Notes: generated from the sequence alone by a model not told the origin. A DNA stretch of 64,000 nucleotides from Prorocentrum cordatum (GCA_963575745.1 CAUYUJ010020688.1:50001-114000), one strand, 5' to 3'. Positions 20,911 to 33,192 are shown, numbered from the stretch's first letter. Made by a program: numbers and translations.

Positions 20911-23599
20911 TCAAGCTCGCGCAGGCCATCCCAGTTGCTGTCGGGCCTTCGCGCAAGCGATCTTCGTCGCGGCAATCTTGTCCGTGAAGAGCTCGGCGAA
21001 GGCCTTGGCGATCTGTTCCGGGGGGCCGGATTCGATGATGCTCCGGTCAGGCAAGCCGTGGCTCAAGAGTTGGTTGAAGCTTCTGGGGCGCGACAGGCTG
21101 ACGTAGTAGGCAAGCCAAATGGACTCCTTCTTGAGTCCTGGCGGAAACGTCCAGTGCACGATGAAGCCTGGGTCCGTCGTCTTGCCCTGGACGCCATGCA
21201 GAGTCCCCTGCTTCTTGGGCAGCACGGTCAACTGCGTCCTGGACACCGCGATGGCCGGGCCACCTGTCTTCGCTTTGAACTTCCAGGGGCGCGCCTGCGG
21301 GGTGATCGCGAGCACTCCGCGCAGGTCGGGGCCGGCAGGCTGAGAAGCACTGCCAGCTGTCACCGGCGCGGCCTTCAAGAAAAGTTCATCGCTGTCATCG
21401 ATCTTGACATAGACGGCCTTTGGCATGTAGTAGAGTACGACCACACCGTCCGAGACAATGGACGGGCGGCCCTCCACCGGAGGCTCCAGAGCGTGCAGCT
21501 CTATGCCTACCACTTTGCCTGGCGCGCCACGGACATACTTCGGCGGCAAGACGGATTCTGTCAGGATGACCTCCATGCCAACGAAGAGCGGCAGCAGCCC
21601 CGGCATTTTTGCGGTAGCGCCGATGTTGGGCTCCGCGCGCATCTCGTCGAAATCAGGCTTCGCGAGGCGCGCAGCTGGTCTGTCGATTGCTGGGACGTAA
21701 AAGAGCAGCTGGCCAGCATCGTGCGCATCAAGCTTGGCCTGTGCATGCATGGCGTAAGAGACGATGCGCCACTCATAGGCCGACTCGTACCAGCCTCGTG
21801 CTGCACGCAACCGAGGGCCCCATTGAGGTGGCTGAGCGGCTTCGCTGCTGCTGGCAGCAGGCTGACCAGCACCGCTAGGGCTAACGACCTCTGTTTTGAC
21901 GATCGCCTGCCAGCTCTCGTCAGAGATCTTTTTTCCGCCTGGAGTTCTCATGGCGTGGAGAACCTCGAGTTGCAACGGGTCTGTAAAGCGCTGCATCTGC
22001 ACGAAATCGATGACGTACTCGAAGTCGGCGAGCAACTTCCTACCCTGTTGGTGTTCGTAGGACTGGCCCGTGTGAGGCGCCAGCAGGGAGGCGCTGGCGG
22101 GGACCGGCGGCAACTGGTAGAAGTCCCCGCGCAAGATCTTCACGGCCATGCGCCCCCACGTCTCTTGCGGCCGCATGTACTTCGTGGGGTCGAGGTTGTA
22201 GCGCAACGCCCTGCCGTAGGTCGTGCGCAGTGCATCGGCATGCAGCAAAGGCCCCGGCACAGCACCCAGCTCATCGATCACGTCGACGCCGAGTGTGCCT
22301 GTGAGGCGGTCCAGCTTTTTCTGCGTCTGTGGCGTCAAGCGCAGCCTGGCGGTCTGCATGGGGTCCGACATGAGCAGCCCATTGGAGGAATGCATTGTCC
22401 TGCCGCGCGGGCCGAGGTTGTGTGCCGCGTGGTTGGACTGAGCTTTGCCGAGGTACCCCTGCTCGCCGAAGTAAGTGATGGCCATCGGCTCCACCACTTT
22501 GGAGAGGGTGCGTGTCTTGCCGACACCGCCCCCCCCGAGCCAAATCGCTCTGTGGTTGCCTGTCGCGGACACCACGGGGAGCAGATGCGTTGTCTTGTCT
22601 GGTCTGCCGTCAAAACGTTTCTGCAGGGACAGCGCGAACAACGCCACCGCGTCAATCTGCTCCTCCGCGCACTCGGCATCAGTGACCAGCTTCCACGCAA
22701 CAGCCGCCGGGCCCTGCATGGCCAAGAGCTGCGGCACGAGTTCCGGCTGGGCGTCCTCGGCAGCAGGCTGAGGAGCACCGCTGGGTAGCCAGTCGTCCGC
22801 AGCATCGGGCAAGATCTCTCCATCCGGGCTCGTTTGCTTTTTCTGGGGCGCTATGCTTTGCCGCTGCAAGGCCAGCATGTCAGAAAAGCTCTCGTCCAGT
22901 CGCGTGCCCAGACGCTCCCGCGCGCCGGTGCTGGCTGGCAGTGCAAAGCTCGAGCTCGTCGGTCTTTTGCTGCAGGGCCTGGAGCTCGGCCTCCTGTCCA
23001 GGCGAGAACTGCTTGGCATGCCGTGCGGCGCGGATTTTCTGGGCCAACTGCCGCTCTGCAGGGCTACGCCCGGCAGACTCCTTCGGGAAGCGGCCGAGGT
23101 CCCGCACCTGCTGCATGATCTCCTCGCTCTTCTGTCTCCGCTTGAGGTCTGCCTTCTGCTGCGCCTTCTGCTTGGCGAGAGCTCCTGCTCCCGCTGCCAG
23201 AGCAGGCTGAGAAGCACAGCTGCCTGCCGCAGCAGTCTGAGAAGCACCGCCGCCTGCGTCCTCCCTGACCTCGCTGGTGCTGGCTTGCGCCTGTCTGCTG
23301 GGGCCGGCGCAGGCACCAGAGTGTTCGGGGTGGACCCTCGTGGCAGGCTGCAGCCCGCGGAGCTGCGCCTCCTGCTGCCAGCTCAGCGTCTCTGCTTTCC
23401 GTGCTCTGATGAGGCCCGCGGCAAGCCGCTTCTCCTCCGCGCTCGAGCGGCTGGATTGGGTAGGCAGGTGGCCTAGCTGCAGAATCGCATTGACGAGTTC
23501 CTGCGTGGCGGGCTGAGAAGCACCACCATCACCACCGGCCAGTGCGGCTCGCACACGGTCGCCGCCACTGCCACGGCGAGCTCCGCCTGGGGCGGCCAT
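20911..23599 (-). CDS. PIF1-like SF1B DNA helicase, probable frameshift near 22930
   Basis: ATP-dependent 5'-3' DNA helicase of the PIF1/RecD family. In the long frame ending at 20911: Walker A GGGGVGKT (about residue 261 of the 801-codon open frame), a motif Ia-like segment ending GRTMHS, Walker B DELG (348-351), motif III GDFYQLPPV (397-405), then HGVQGKT (motif V) and YVSLSRPRS (motif VI) near the C-terminus. The N-terminus, from ATG 23599, lies in another frame. It has two copies of a module of about 50 residues (LGHLPTQSS...EEKRLA and LGRFPKESA...ERQLA), seen in other protist proteins. The frame changes near 22930, so either a short indel or a cryptic intron is present. ASQPA-encoding motif copies are scattered through it. 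No Rep or other Helitron domain is visible. The antisense frame of 644 codons is a shadow. Confidence 0.85.
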
Positions 23600-24111
23600 G
23601 ACTCCGGCCACGCGCAACCAGACGCCGCCGCGGCACAAGTCGGGGCGAGCAACGGGGGCGCGCTCGAGCCAGCGCAGCAGTCGTCATGATGTTAACGAGG
23701 CAGATGATGACGATGGTGAGGGTGATGCCTGCTGCGCGCCGGCGCGGTGCTCGTGGGTGGGCAATGAACGTCAATGACCAGCCTTTGAGTCGCGCCTTCC
23801 CGAAGCGGGCGCCTGAGGGGCGGAACGGCGGAGCCGCTTACATAACTAAACGCAATTGTATAAAGCCGTGGGCCCCGATCACATTTACTTCCGCCAACAA
23901 CCAGCAGATCTCGCCAGACTGCCGCCAGGAAAGCAAGGTCGGTCCCCAGGATGTCGATGTATCATATGCACTAACTTAAAGCGGGCGCGTTACGTTGGGA
24001 GGAGGGATCAAGGAGAGGAGGCCGGCGAGGGGGGGGCTGTGCCCATCCGAGGGAACGGGGCAGCCCCCCCCGCCCCAAAAAATGTTTCGGCCTCTCAAGG
24101 CCCCCCCCGCT

Positions 24112-24195
24112 TAGTGATGTGCGCAACAGCCGTTTTCAACGTCCTCCTTTGGATTGGGGGCGGGTGGTCTGGTGAAGTAAAAGTGCCTATTCTGA
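24112..24195 (+). repeat. Solo arm of the TAGTGATGTGCGCA inverted-repeat family
   Basis: Begins TAGTGATGTGCGCAACAGCC and continues through CCTCCTTTGGATTGGGGGCG to GTGCCTATTCTGA. It matches both arms of the element at 44015-44249. A partner arm is not clear here. The rest of 23600-24575 is otherwise anonymous. Confidence 0.7.
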
Positions 24196-24580
24196 GGAGT
24201 GGTATGTGTGGTATTTAGTATATACGCAACCAAACATATGAACACATGCGTCTCGAAATCAAACGTTTGCCCGCGCCGTTGCTCATGTAACAACACGACA
24301 CCAACGAACTATTAGTCACGCGCCACCCGTAACAACAGCAATGCTTCTTAAAAGGGGCATAATTTCTCTCAGAGTTGTTTATAATAACGAGTTCCGCTGG
24401 CCAGTGGTAACGGGTGTCGCATGATGATAAATAGTACTTTCCCGTTGTGGTGCTGCATTGTTTGGGGGGGCGTGCATTCGATAGCGGGTCCTTGTTGTTG
24501 TCGTTTGCGGTGGGTCCTGGTCCATGTTGAAAGGGCCCATCTTTGAAAACGAGGAGGTGTGCACCATTAGAGTTTAGTAT

Positions 24581-24602
24581 TCTGTAGCCGTTTTGGCTTT
24601 TC
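24581..24602 (+). other. Relict spliced leader 1
   Basis: TCTGTAGCCGTTTTGGCT matches 16 of the first 18 nt of the 22-nt dinoflagellate spliced leader; the last four bases differ. It sits 12 bp before the first ATG (24614) of the downstream gene, where a genomic copy of a trans-spliced mRNA would carry it. Confidence 0.65.
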
Positions 24603-24613
24603 GAGCAGCGTGG

Positions 24614-27600
24614 ATGCCGTTGCCTTTAGTCGTTCGCTTGCATCACATTGTACGCAGATATGGTTGTATCGTCGACGGTGTTGCTGCCATATCAGATGTT
24701 TTTGGCGCGCTGGAGTTTTTCGACGATGTCGACACCGAGTGGATCCAGGACAGTAGCCACCTCGCGCGGCTGATCAGGCAGTCTGGCGAATTGTTCTTGA
24801 TCCCTGGATGTTCCAAGCGATGGCCGAAGTGGGACTTAGATGTGCTCCAGAGGCTGTTGGTCGTGCTTGGCATTCACATGGACGACGACGCGTGGACATC
24901 TGTGCGACTAGGATGCGTGGGAACGCAAATGAATATCGCCAACCCCTCCCCAGCGGATTGATTGTCGAGGGGTGAGCCGGTGCGAAGGCAGGAACGATGA
25001 TAAGAACGAAATGGGGCGGATGATAGGAGAGGGAGGAGGAGGCTGAGGCCAGGGACGAAGCACTTATCTTGGCGCATCGATCCGCTTGACTGCCAGTCGT
25101 TTTGGGGATCGATCTCTCCCCGCCCCCTGATTGCCTTTCCCTTTCTGCCCTCCGCCCCCCCCGGGGGCTGGGGGCCGGGGGAACGGCGGCACCAGGGGGG
25201 GGCGTTGGACGAGGAGGAAGAGGAGGAGGAGGAGGAGGAGGAGGAGGAGGAGGGGGAGGAGGAAGAACGATACGAAGAAGGGGGATGAGAAAGAGGACAA
25301 GGAAATGGAGGAGGAGGAGGAGGCGGAGGAGGAGGAGGAGGAGAAGGAGGAGGAAAGGGGGGGGATTGGGGGGGGGGATTGGGCGGGGGAGATATCGACA
25401 CCCCCTCGCGCGGGCCGCCCCCGCAGATCTCGAGCACGTCGTGCACGAAGCAGCCGCCTTGCCGGAGGGCGGCGGCGGCGTCGTCGCGCGGGCAGGCGTC
25501 GACATCATGAGGAGCGAGGGGGCGGGGTCTCCCTCTCTTCCTCCGTCCTCTCTTCTTCTTCCACCTCCTCATCCTCATCCATTTGCCCTACCTAGGCTCT
25601 GCCTAGAAGGGTTCTTACTTTATAACCTTAAAAGGCCGCGCAGTGTTCCACGCGCCAGGCGGTTCCCCCAGGGTCCGCCCCGCGGTTCCCCCAGCGACGC
25701 TCCCTTAGCCTAGCGTAGCGTTGCGTATCTCATCTTAGCTTAGCTTGGAGTCTACCTTAGCTTAGCGTTGCTTATCTCATATTAGCTTAGCGTAGCTTAG
25801 CTCAGCTTAGCTTCATCTTAGCTTCGCTTAGCTGTAGCTTAGCTTAGCTTAGATTAGCTTAGCTTAGCTCAGCTTTCGCTTCTATTTAGTTTAGCTGTGG
25901 CTTAGCTGCAGCTTAGCATTAGCTTTACTTTAGCTGAAAGTTAGCTTAGCTTTAGCTTAGCGTTAGCTTAGCTTCAGCTTAGTTTAGCTTCGCTGTAGCT
26001 TCGCTTCAGCTTAGCTATATATTGGCTACAGCTTAGCTTTAGCTGAGCTTCAGCTTAGCTTCAGCTTATCTTCAGCTTAGCTTTCGCTTAGTTTGAGCTT
26101 AGCGTTAGCTTAGCTTTAGCGTAGCTTTAGCTAAGCTTCAGCTAAGCTTTAGCTTAGCATTAGCTAACCGTTAGCTAAGCTTTAGCTTAGCATTAGCTTA
26201 CCTTTAGCGTTACTACTAATGCTGCTTTCCTAAAGGCTCCAACTCCTAGGTCGGGTCGCACTGGGATAATGTGTATTGTCTGCCAGCTCGATGCCGCCAG
26301 GAGTCGCTTGGCCCGGGCTGCTGTCTCGCTGCGGGACGAGAGGAGAGGGCGAAGGGACGATCAGCGCAAGATCGCCTCGCTGGAGGAGCAGGTTGCGCTG
26401 CTCAAAGAGCAATGCATCGTTCCGTGGAGTAATCGTGCAGTCGCGTACTCCAAGATTCCAGTGTTTCGCGGCGTCCACCTTGCTTTGCGCCGAACTCTGG
26501 CCAGCATATCTGCATCCAGGGTTGGCTTGATGTTGGGCGTGGACACGCACCACTCTTCTGTTTGCACCTGGGAGATTAAGACATGCGCGTCGCTGCAGGC
26601 GGCATGTCGGCTGGCCCATCAAGACGCGACGGACAGACTTCAATTGCATGCGGCGCCTGGCCTGTTCAATTCGGTTTTCGCTGGTTTCAGGACCACGTTG
26701 TTCAGGTGCGATGGCACGAACACGGCGCTGTGGCAACACAAGATGAAACTCCATGGATTGTCGGCGAAAACATCTATCAGATACCACGGTCGCCTCGACG
26801 TTCGCACCACTTTGACATGGTATGCCGACGTGCTTCCCATTGTCTCTAACAGTCCAGAGGCCATCATGCTCCTGATCAAAAAGCAGTTGAAGAACGTCGG
26901 AGTGCCGCATTGGGACGAACTCTCGTCGCCGACGTGCCCGCATGCGTACTTATCATGCACTGACGCGGGCGGTGACATCAAGGCCGCGCGGGCCAACATC
27001 GCATCAGACGTTTCCGTGCTGAACCCCATGATTATGTTCTTGGATATAGATTGCTTGATGCACCAGTCGTCGCTGGGCACCGTCGACTCCTTGAAGGTGG
27101 CAGACTCTGTGCTGTCAAGGCTGACTGCGAAGCAGGCTTCCCTGGCGGCCATGGCCGACGTCGACCCCGCCGAATTTCCGCAGACGTACAGCTCCAGTCT
27201 AATGAAAGTGATGAACACTTGGCGGGAGCACGCGGCCACCTTATACTTCATATGGAAGGATATTGACTGCAGGTCCTGTCATATGGTGGAGACTATGCCC
27301 CCGCGGATGATCCCAACGCGATGGGGAACTAAGGACGCCTGTGAGGAGCTCATCCTGTCTTTGCCCAGGGACACCTTCATCGAGTCGCTGCGCCTCACGC
27401 TTGACAAGCGTACCAGGACTGCGGGTGCAGATCGCATAGCATCCTTGAGCCCTCCTCCTCCTCCTCCTCCTCCTTCTCCCTCCCCGCCTCCTCCCCCTCC
27501 TCTTCCTCCCCCGTGCTCCTCCTCCTCCTGTCCCCCCTTCTCTCCTTCTCCTCCTCCCCCGAAATCGCTGAAAAGATGGCTGGGCGAATTTTCAAAATTC

Positions 27601-30600
27601 GCCTGATCATCTTTTGACGTGTTTTCTCATGGTTCTATTCCTCATCCAAAGGGCCCTGCGCGCTGCTCTTTTTTAGGAAAACTGCCCCGGGGACCCAGTG
27701 GGCTGGGGGAGGAGGAGCGGGGGGAGAGGCGGGAACTGGCTGAGGGCTGAGGGGAGGAAGCTGAGGAGATGAGAGCAGAGGAGTTTTTTGGGATACGAAA
27801 GGGTCCGAGAGGGGTGATCAGTGTTTTTTGATGTCCTGAGGGCGGCTGCCAACAAACGCAAGCGTCCGAAGGGCGAGAAGGACTTGTCGGCGCATCTTGA
27901 GTGGCTGATGGCAGTTGATGAGGCCAACATGGGCGGATCCTCTCAGTATTCAGCAACCATGAGCAGATGGGCTGTAGATGCGATGCGCGCTGTGGAGTCG
28001 CAGGCTTGGTGGGCTGTTGCTGCGATCTCCCACGCCGTGTGCAGTCCGTGGCGAGAGCTGCGGGCGTTCCTCCAGAGGCACGATCGGCTTGTCCAGGAGA
28101 AGGGCATCGGAGCACTAGCGGCCCTTGCATGGGGCGAGGCCCAAACTATGTACGACAACACGCTCCTGATGACCGAGATGATGTACTGGGAGGACCTCCT
28201 GGATCAGACTCACGATGACTTGCTCTATGAAGTGGCCGCTGCGTGCCGCGAGTTGAGCATGATCAACGCAGTTAATTTCAAGATGGGGATTCTCGATCGT
28301 CTCTCCACCTACCCAGTCAAACTCCTTCTGCTTGCCAAAGGCCAACCTGCAGATGTGAACGAGAACAGGGCCGCCATCGCCCGGGAGATCCTAGACGATT
28401 CCACGACGGAGATGAACGTAGTCAAGTTGAAGGCTATCGCCCGGCGAGAGTTGGAGGAGTGCGCTGTCATGGGCCAGTTGGACCCAGACATGTGGATGTG
28501 GTTGCGCAACATATGTTCCCTGTGGCAAGGGGATACAGAACGCATGGAGTCTTTCAACAAGGTGGTCAAGGAGGAGGTCGTCCGGGCGCCTCACATTAGC
28601 CAGGCGCTCATCGCGGCGCGCGCAGTGAACAAGACATTCGTGCACCAGGTTTGTTCGAAGGCAATGGCTGCGGCTGGCCAGAGCAAGAAGAAGTCGAGAG
28701 TGAAATGGTCAATGGTTCAGGATTCCTTCATGTATTTGGTCGAGCGAGCATCGAACAACTGCAACGGGGGGCTGGAGATCATGGCCGATGCGCTGCGGTA
28801 CGACGTCTCCTACATCAAGGATGCCTCCAAAACTTTTGCGCTGATGAGAGAGGCCGCCGCAGCAGATGCCGCGCTTCCTCTTCCGCGCCCAGATGGCCAT
28901 CCAGCCGTCGAGGGCGTTGCAGCTGCAGCGCCGATGCCAGCCATTCTCCCAGGTGCAGGTCCAGCTGCGCTCTTCGAGGTCATGGTGGAGGCAGCGATGG
29001 CTGGCGACGACCGCGCCGTTGTTGACGCTCCTGCTGGGCACCCGGACGTCGGTGAAGGCGCCCCTGGTGGCGCGCCAGAAGTTGCACCTGCTGATCCTGA
29101 TCTGGAGGACTAGTGACCCCCCCGCAAGTCAGATCGTCGTGGCCTTCCACCCATCCCCCTGTCCCCTGTCCCGCTTCCTGCGCTGCAAAAATGAGGGGGT
29201 GGCATTTGGAATTCCATCCGAGGGGCCACGGAGTGGCGCAGGGCTGGGGGGTAGGGGCCGAGAGGGCACGGAGGGCCGACGGTTCATTTGCAGGGGGGTG
29301 GGCGGGTTGATATTCTCCTTCCCCACCCTCCCTCCCGGAGGAGGAGGGGGTCGGGGTCGGGCTCCAGTTGCAGCGTGCAGGACGACATCGACAGACAGTT
29401 GCACGCGAGATTCTTTCGTGAATGGAGTGCTCAGTCCAAGACAGAGGGCATGAAGGGGTTTCGGTCTGCAATGTGCATGGGGTTTGTTGGCGAGATAGGA
29501 ACGTGGCGGTGTTTCGGCAAGCACGGTTACAACTTGTATTTGGTGAAATGCGACAGCGGCACGCCAAACGCTGAGCCTCTGGTGCCTGTGGAGATCGTTT
29601 GCTCACGAGACCTGATTAAATCAGTCAGGCAACGGCAAGGCATGCTGGAATACGAGATGTGGAAGCGTGAGTTCCAGAGTTTCGGCCTCCTTGGGACTAT
29701 CGTATTTGGTGAACAGGAACAGTGGTATCACTGCAAATACAACAAGAAACCTAAACGTGAGCCGAAACCCAAACGGATTGAAGATGATGACTCTGATGAC
29801 GACTCCAGTGACGACTCTGACTCAAGCGACGACGACGGAGGTGGTGGAGGTGAAGACGACGAGCGCGAAGACGACGAAATCACCAGAGACGAAACGTTGG
29901 ACATTGAGGGGGTTGACGCAGCTGCAGCAGAGCAAATGAATCTCGTAGATAAAGATAAGGCTAAAAAACACGCCGGTGGACCAGGTGGCGAGCTGTTTGC
30001 GACACTGGCAGACGATAGCGAGGTTGAGGAAGCGCTAGCTGCCTCTCACCAGGCTGTCATCGCCGCTGTAGGCGCCCATCCTGCCCATGCTGATCCAGTG
30101 CCCGTGCCTGCGGCGGGCGACGGGGTCGAGTTTGGAGGGGCAGAGGAAGCGCTGCGCCTGTGGAGGAACGGGGTGGATCAAAGCTTCAATGTCCTGGCAT
30201 GGCGAGCGGCCCGGTCCACGTTCGAGCTTGGGCACAAGCGAGAGGTCGCCCTCATTTCATACCCAGAAGGCAACGGGGGGGCAAATCAGAAAATATCGAA
30301 AACCAAGGGGCCTCTAAACAAATGATAGGGGGCGAGGAGAGACGCGGGCAGAACAGGGGGGGACGAAGGGACTAAGGTGGGTAAAGGAGGTCGATCAGAT
30401 CGTCGTGCAATTCGATTCGGTGTAGGAATTTCTTGTAGCGAATCACGGGCGTCGCCCAGGTCCCAGGGTCCCAGGTCCTATCTTGTCTCAGGGGAAGTTT
30501 GGGGAGGAGTATGATCCGCTTGTTTGCAGCTAACACGAGGCGACCATCAAACAGTCGGCCTCGTTCATTTTCCTCTTGGGAAGAATGCTCCACCGAAGCC

Positions 30601-31057
30601 TTCGCTTACATATGCTCAACCTGTTGTGTTGGACGAGGACTCGATCGTGTTTTCGACTTTCGCTTACCGCCCGCCTCGGAACTACCAGACCCCCATGACC
30701 AGAGTGATATTGACGGCAGCTGGTTGCTCTATGGAGAAGGCGACAGGGGCTTCTCGAGCGAAGATTGCACCGCAAGCGCGTGCTGTATGGCGTATGTGGG
30801 AGCAATCGATGAGCGGGGGGTATGCGTGGATCGCTGGGGGAGTGTGCGTGCTGTGCGAGAAGGAGCATGACTCCACTTACGCATGCCCTCTGTGCAAGCT
30901 CAGCAGTCACAGCAAGTGCTCGAATCTCATGCTCCAGTATTCCTTAGAGAACCCGGCCAAGAGGCCACATCCTGCAAAGCCCGAGGGGGCTGGCTGGCCA
31001 GAAATATTCCGGAGCATCGGAGTGTTATGCCCGATGTGCGCGCACGTGTATAATTAG
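24614..31057 (+). CDS. Spliced gene, CxxH-transposase-like region plus C-terminal PHD-like finger (about 1,300 aa)
   Basis: Five or more exons: exon 1 from ATG 24614 (end unresolved, between 24777 and 24961), exon 2 about 26301-27416, exon 3 27841-29107, exon 4 29381-30269, exon 5 30540-31057. Phases agree at the last three junctions (GA-AG, GA-AG, GC-AG) with direct repeats AGGAC/AGGGC, AGGAC/AGGAC and AGGCAAC/AGGCGAC. Exon 2 starts with a leucine-rich heptad region, then TDAGGD and FLDIDCLMHQSSL, which resemble the D and CxxH blocks of hAT/KDZ-type transposases. Exon 3 has GDTERMESFNKVVKEE, a possible catalytic Glu. Exon 4 has a long Asp/Ser acidic tract. Exon 5 ends in CVLC...CPLC...HSKC...CPMC, a C4HC3 PHD-like pattern. 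Gene reality is well supported by phase; the transposase reading is inference. A relict spliced leader precedes it. Confidence 0.7.
25205..25385. repeat. (GGA)n purine tract in intron 1
   Basis: GGA/GAA tract, GGGG-rich at its end, in the first intron of the 24614-31057 gene. Confidence 0.85.
25586..26271 (-). mobile_element. About 700-bp AGCTTA-rich repeat, left (inverted) copy
   Basis: Runs from CCCTACCTAGGCTCTGCC to TCGCACTGGGATAATG. The outer parts are unique sequence (GTTCTTACTTTATAA, CCGCGCAGTGTTCCACGCG-like). The middle is about 500 bp of TTAGCTTAGC and TTTAGCTTAGC repeats. It is the reverse complement of the copy at 38418-39148. The two ends share an imperfect CCCWACCTAGG. No protein is encoded. 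Probably a non-autonomous element in intron 1 of the 24614-31057 gene. Confidence 0.8.
27417..27840 (+). other. Introner-like intron, family member A
   Basis: GA-AG intron between phase-2 exons. Order: GAGCCCTCCTCC polypyrimidine tract to about 27555, GAAATCGCTGAA (27561), a hairpin-forming CGAATTTTCAAAATTCG (27584-27600), then CGTGTTTTCTCATGGTTCT, CCCTGCGCGCTGC and AAAACTGCCCC. The same ordered blocks occur in the 38.3-39.3 kb intron of a different gene. Confidence 0.8.
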
Positions 31058-31530
31058 AGCAGAGGGATGGGCGACAGCGCAAGGGAGACAGCAAGATTGC
31101 AAGAACTACAAAGGCAATGCTATTTCGGCATCCCCACCAACCCCCAGTCGCCACTGCCAGGCTGGCGCCCAGGCAGCTGCGCTTTGCCGCAGAGGAGCGA
31201 CTGGGAGTAGATCAGGGTGCTGAAATTGATTGCCATTGCGGTTCTGCGAAGACATGTGGGAGGATGCAGGGAGGAGGAGGAGGAGGAGGAGGGCCGCTGT
31301 CGCAGCCTTCAGCTGCGCTTGTGCGCGGCTCGCGGTCTGGAAGGCGAGCTTCAAGGCGCCTCCGCCGCGCGCGTGCCGCGCGCGCAAGTGTCTGCTCTGG
31401 CACTGCTCTGGTACCTTGCCTACCTTGCCTGTCTTAGCTGTCTGCACGATGCGTCTGACTGCATGCTGTTCAGTAGAAACGCATGCTGAGATGAGGAGGA
31501 AAGGAGGGAGGGCAAAGAGAAGGAGTCAGA

Positions 31531-31785
31531 GGAGGAGTTGCGACGACTCGACGTTGAACTGAACTTGATTCTTAAGGGGGTCTTGGGAGGCCCGAGCATG
31601 GGCCCGGGCCCTTTGGGGCCCAAGGCTTCTTCTGGGTGCCACAAAGCAAAGCTAAGAAGTAAGAGGAGGAGTTGCGACGACTCGACGTTGAACTGAAAGT
31701 GATTCTTAAGGGGATCTTGGGAGGCCCGAGCATGGGCCCAAGGCCCAAGGCCCATCGGGGGCCCAAGGCTTATTCTGGGTGCCAA
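31531..31785. repeat. Tandem duplication, about 120-bp unit, 134-bp spacing
   Basis: GAGTTGCGACGACTCGACGT begins near 31535 and 31669, and each copy runs to TTCTGGGTGCCA. The second copy carries an extra CAAGGCC run. The rest of 31058-31990 shows no gene. Confidence 0.85.
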
Positions 31786-31994
31786 GAAGGAAGTTAGGAA
31801 CGTCCGAAAAACACGTTTGGTTCTGAAGTGTTTTAGCATCGCACCGCGATGCCAACAAACGTTTCCGTCCTTTCAAAATCCAGATGCGTTGACTAAGCCT
31901 AGGCGTCGCTTCAGGACAATCGATATCTACTACAGCTATTTAGAGCTCGAGCATATCTGCCCGCACCCCAGGCTGGCAATTTCAAATTTTCAAC

Positions 31995-32866
31995 ATGGCT
32001 GGTCGCTTCGACCGCCCGAGACAGCCATACCGGCAGATCGTGCGCGACGATGGCGGGTTGACCTCCATCCCTTATGAGGACACCTGTGTTCGATCCTCCC
32101 CATCCTCCCCCATCCTCTTTCATCCTCATCCTCTCCTTTGTTCGAGGCAACCCATCATGCATTGGCCCCCCTGCGTCGAAATCCAGTGGCCTCCAGGACG
32201 ACTTCGACGTTCGCGACAGTATGATCGTCATTCCTGGTGGCATGTTCTATCCTTCACCTGCGATGTGGCTGAGAGATGACTTACCTCCGTATTACTTTCC
32301 GATCCACGCTAGTTGGCAGAGAGGCGGAGGTATCTCGCGTCTGGTTGACAGGGTGCACATGTCTCATATGCTTTGGGGAATCCCTAACTCTCGGGTATTT
32401 GGCGATGATCGCGGAAGAATCCTACTGTGTACGGTTTGTGGTGCTTGGCACAGAGAGAGGCACGGCGTCTTCTCTTGTTGCTGCTGCTGCTGCTGACTCG
32501 TCCTCCATCTCTTCCTTCTTCTTCCCATCTTCCTTCTACTCACTCTCTTCCTTATGCCTCACGTCCTTCTCCTATCTGTCCAACGTACTTTGTCGCAACA
32601 CCTCTCAGGGGTCGGGCCAGGGGGGCTGTGTATTGATGATGCATATCCTCCTCTTTATCTCTCCACCTCCTTCGGTCTGGCAACCAGTGGAGCGTTGGGC
32701 GCTACTTGTTTCGTGAGTGCCCGGGGAGAGTGATCTCTCGCTATTATGCTCGGGCGATGAGGCGGCTGAGCGCAGGCCACCAAGCCTATGCTTATGCGCC
32801 CAGTGCTCGCTGGCATGCAGTGAACAACACTTCTTTAATTAGCGCAAACCGAGCCGCGCCATATTA
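31995..32866 (+). CDS. Small spliced hypothetical protein
   Basis: Exon 1 is 31995-32078, starting ATGGCTGGTCGC and ending at ...SIPYE. A GA-AG intron of 118 bp (32079-32196) has AGGAC at both splice sites. Exon 2 starts at 32197 (DDFDVRDSM) and runs through PPYYFPIHASW to LLCTVCGAWHR. Its 3' end is unresolved near 32460, because a CTG/CCT-rich stretch follows. A last exon at about 32688-32866 (WSVGRYLFRECPGRV... to stop TAG at 32864) stays open and looks coding, but its junction to exon 2 is not proven. No family is recognised. The first junction is exact in phase, which supports a genuine gene. No spliced-leader relic is seen here. Confidence 0.55.
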
Positions 32867-33192
32867 GGAGCGCGTGATCTGACAATGGTGGTTGCTTCGC
32901 TTTCGTGTATAGGGGTGCAGGGTCGTCGCTGGAATGAGGGATTTCCATAGCGCGGCGAACCCTGCCGGGGCAGTCGAGGCAGCAGCGTCAGACAGTTTCA
33001 TAGGACGACTCATGCACGCGACAGTTTGGTCGTGAACCAACACTGTTGCTTTTGCAGTATCGATGCGTGAAACAAGCCAAACAAACACTTTCGAGTTTCG
33101 CTTGCCTCTGAGATTGGTATTCGGTGAATATCCATGTTGTGACTCTCTGCGTATGTTCTAGATGGCCCAACATGTTGGAGTGACTCCTACAC

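Noticed and set aside
20854-22788. 644-codon open frame on the + strand.
   Set aside because: It is the antisense of the PIF1-like helicase, whose motifs are unambiguous on the minus strand.
20911-23599. Helitron.
   Set aside because: Only the PIF1-type helicase is present; no Rep/HUH motif and no Helitron-like termini were seen nearby.
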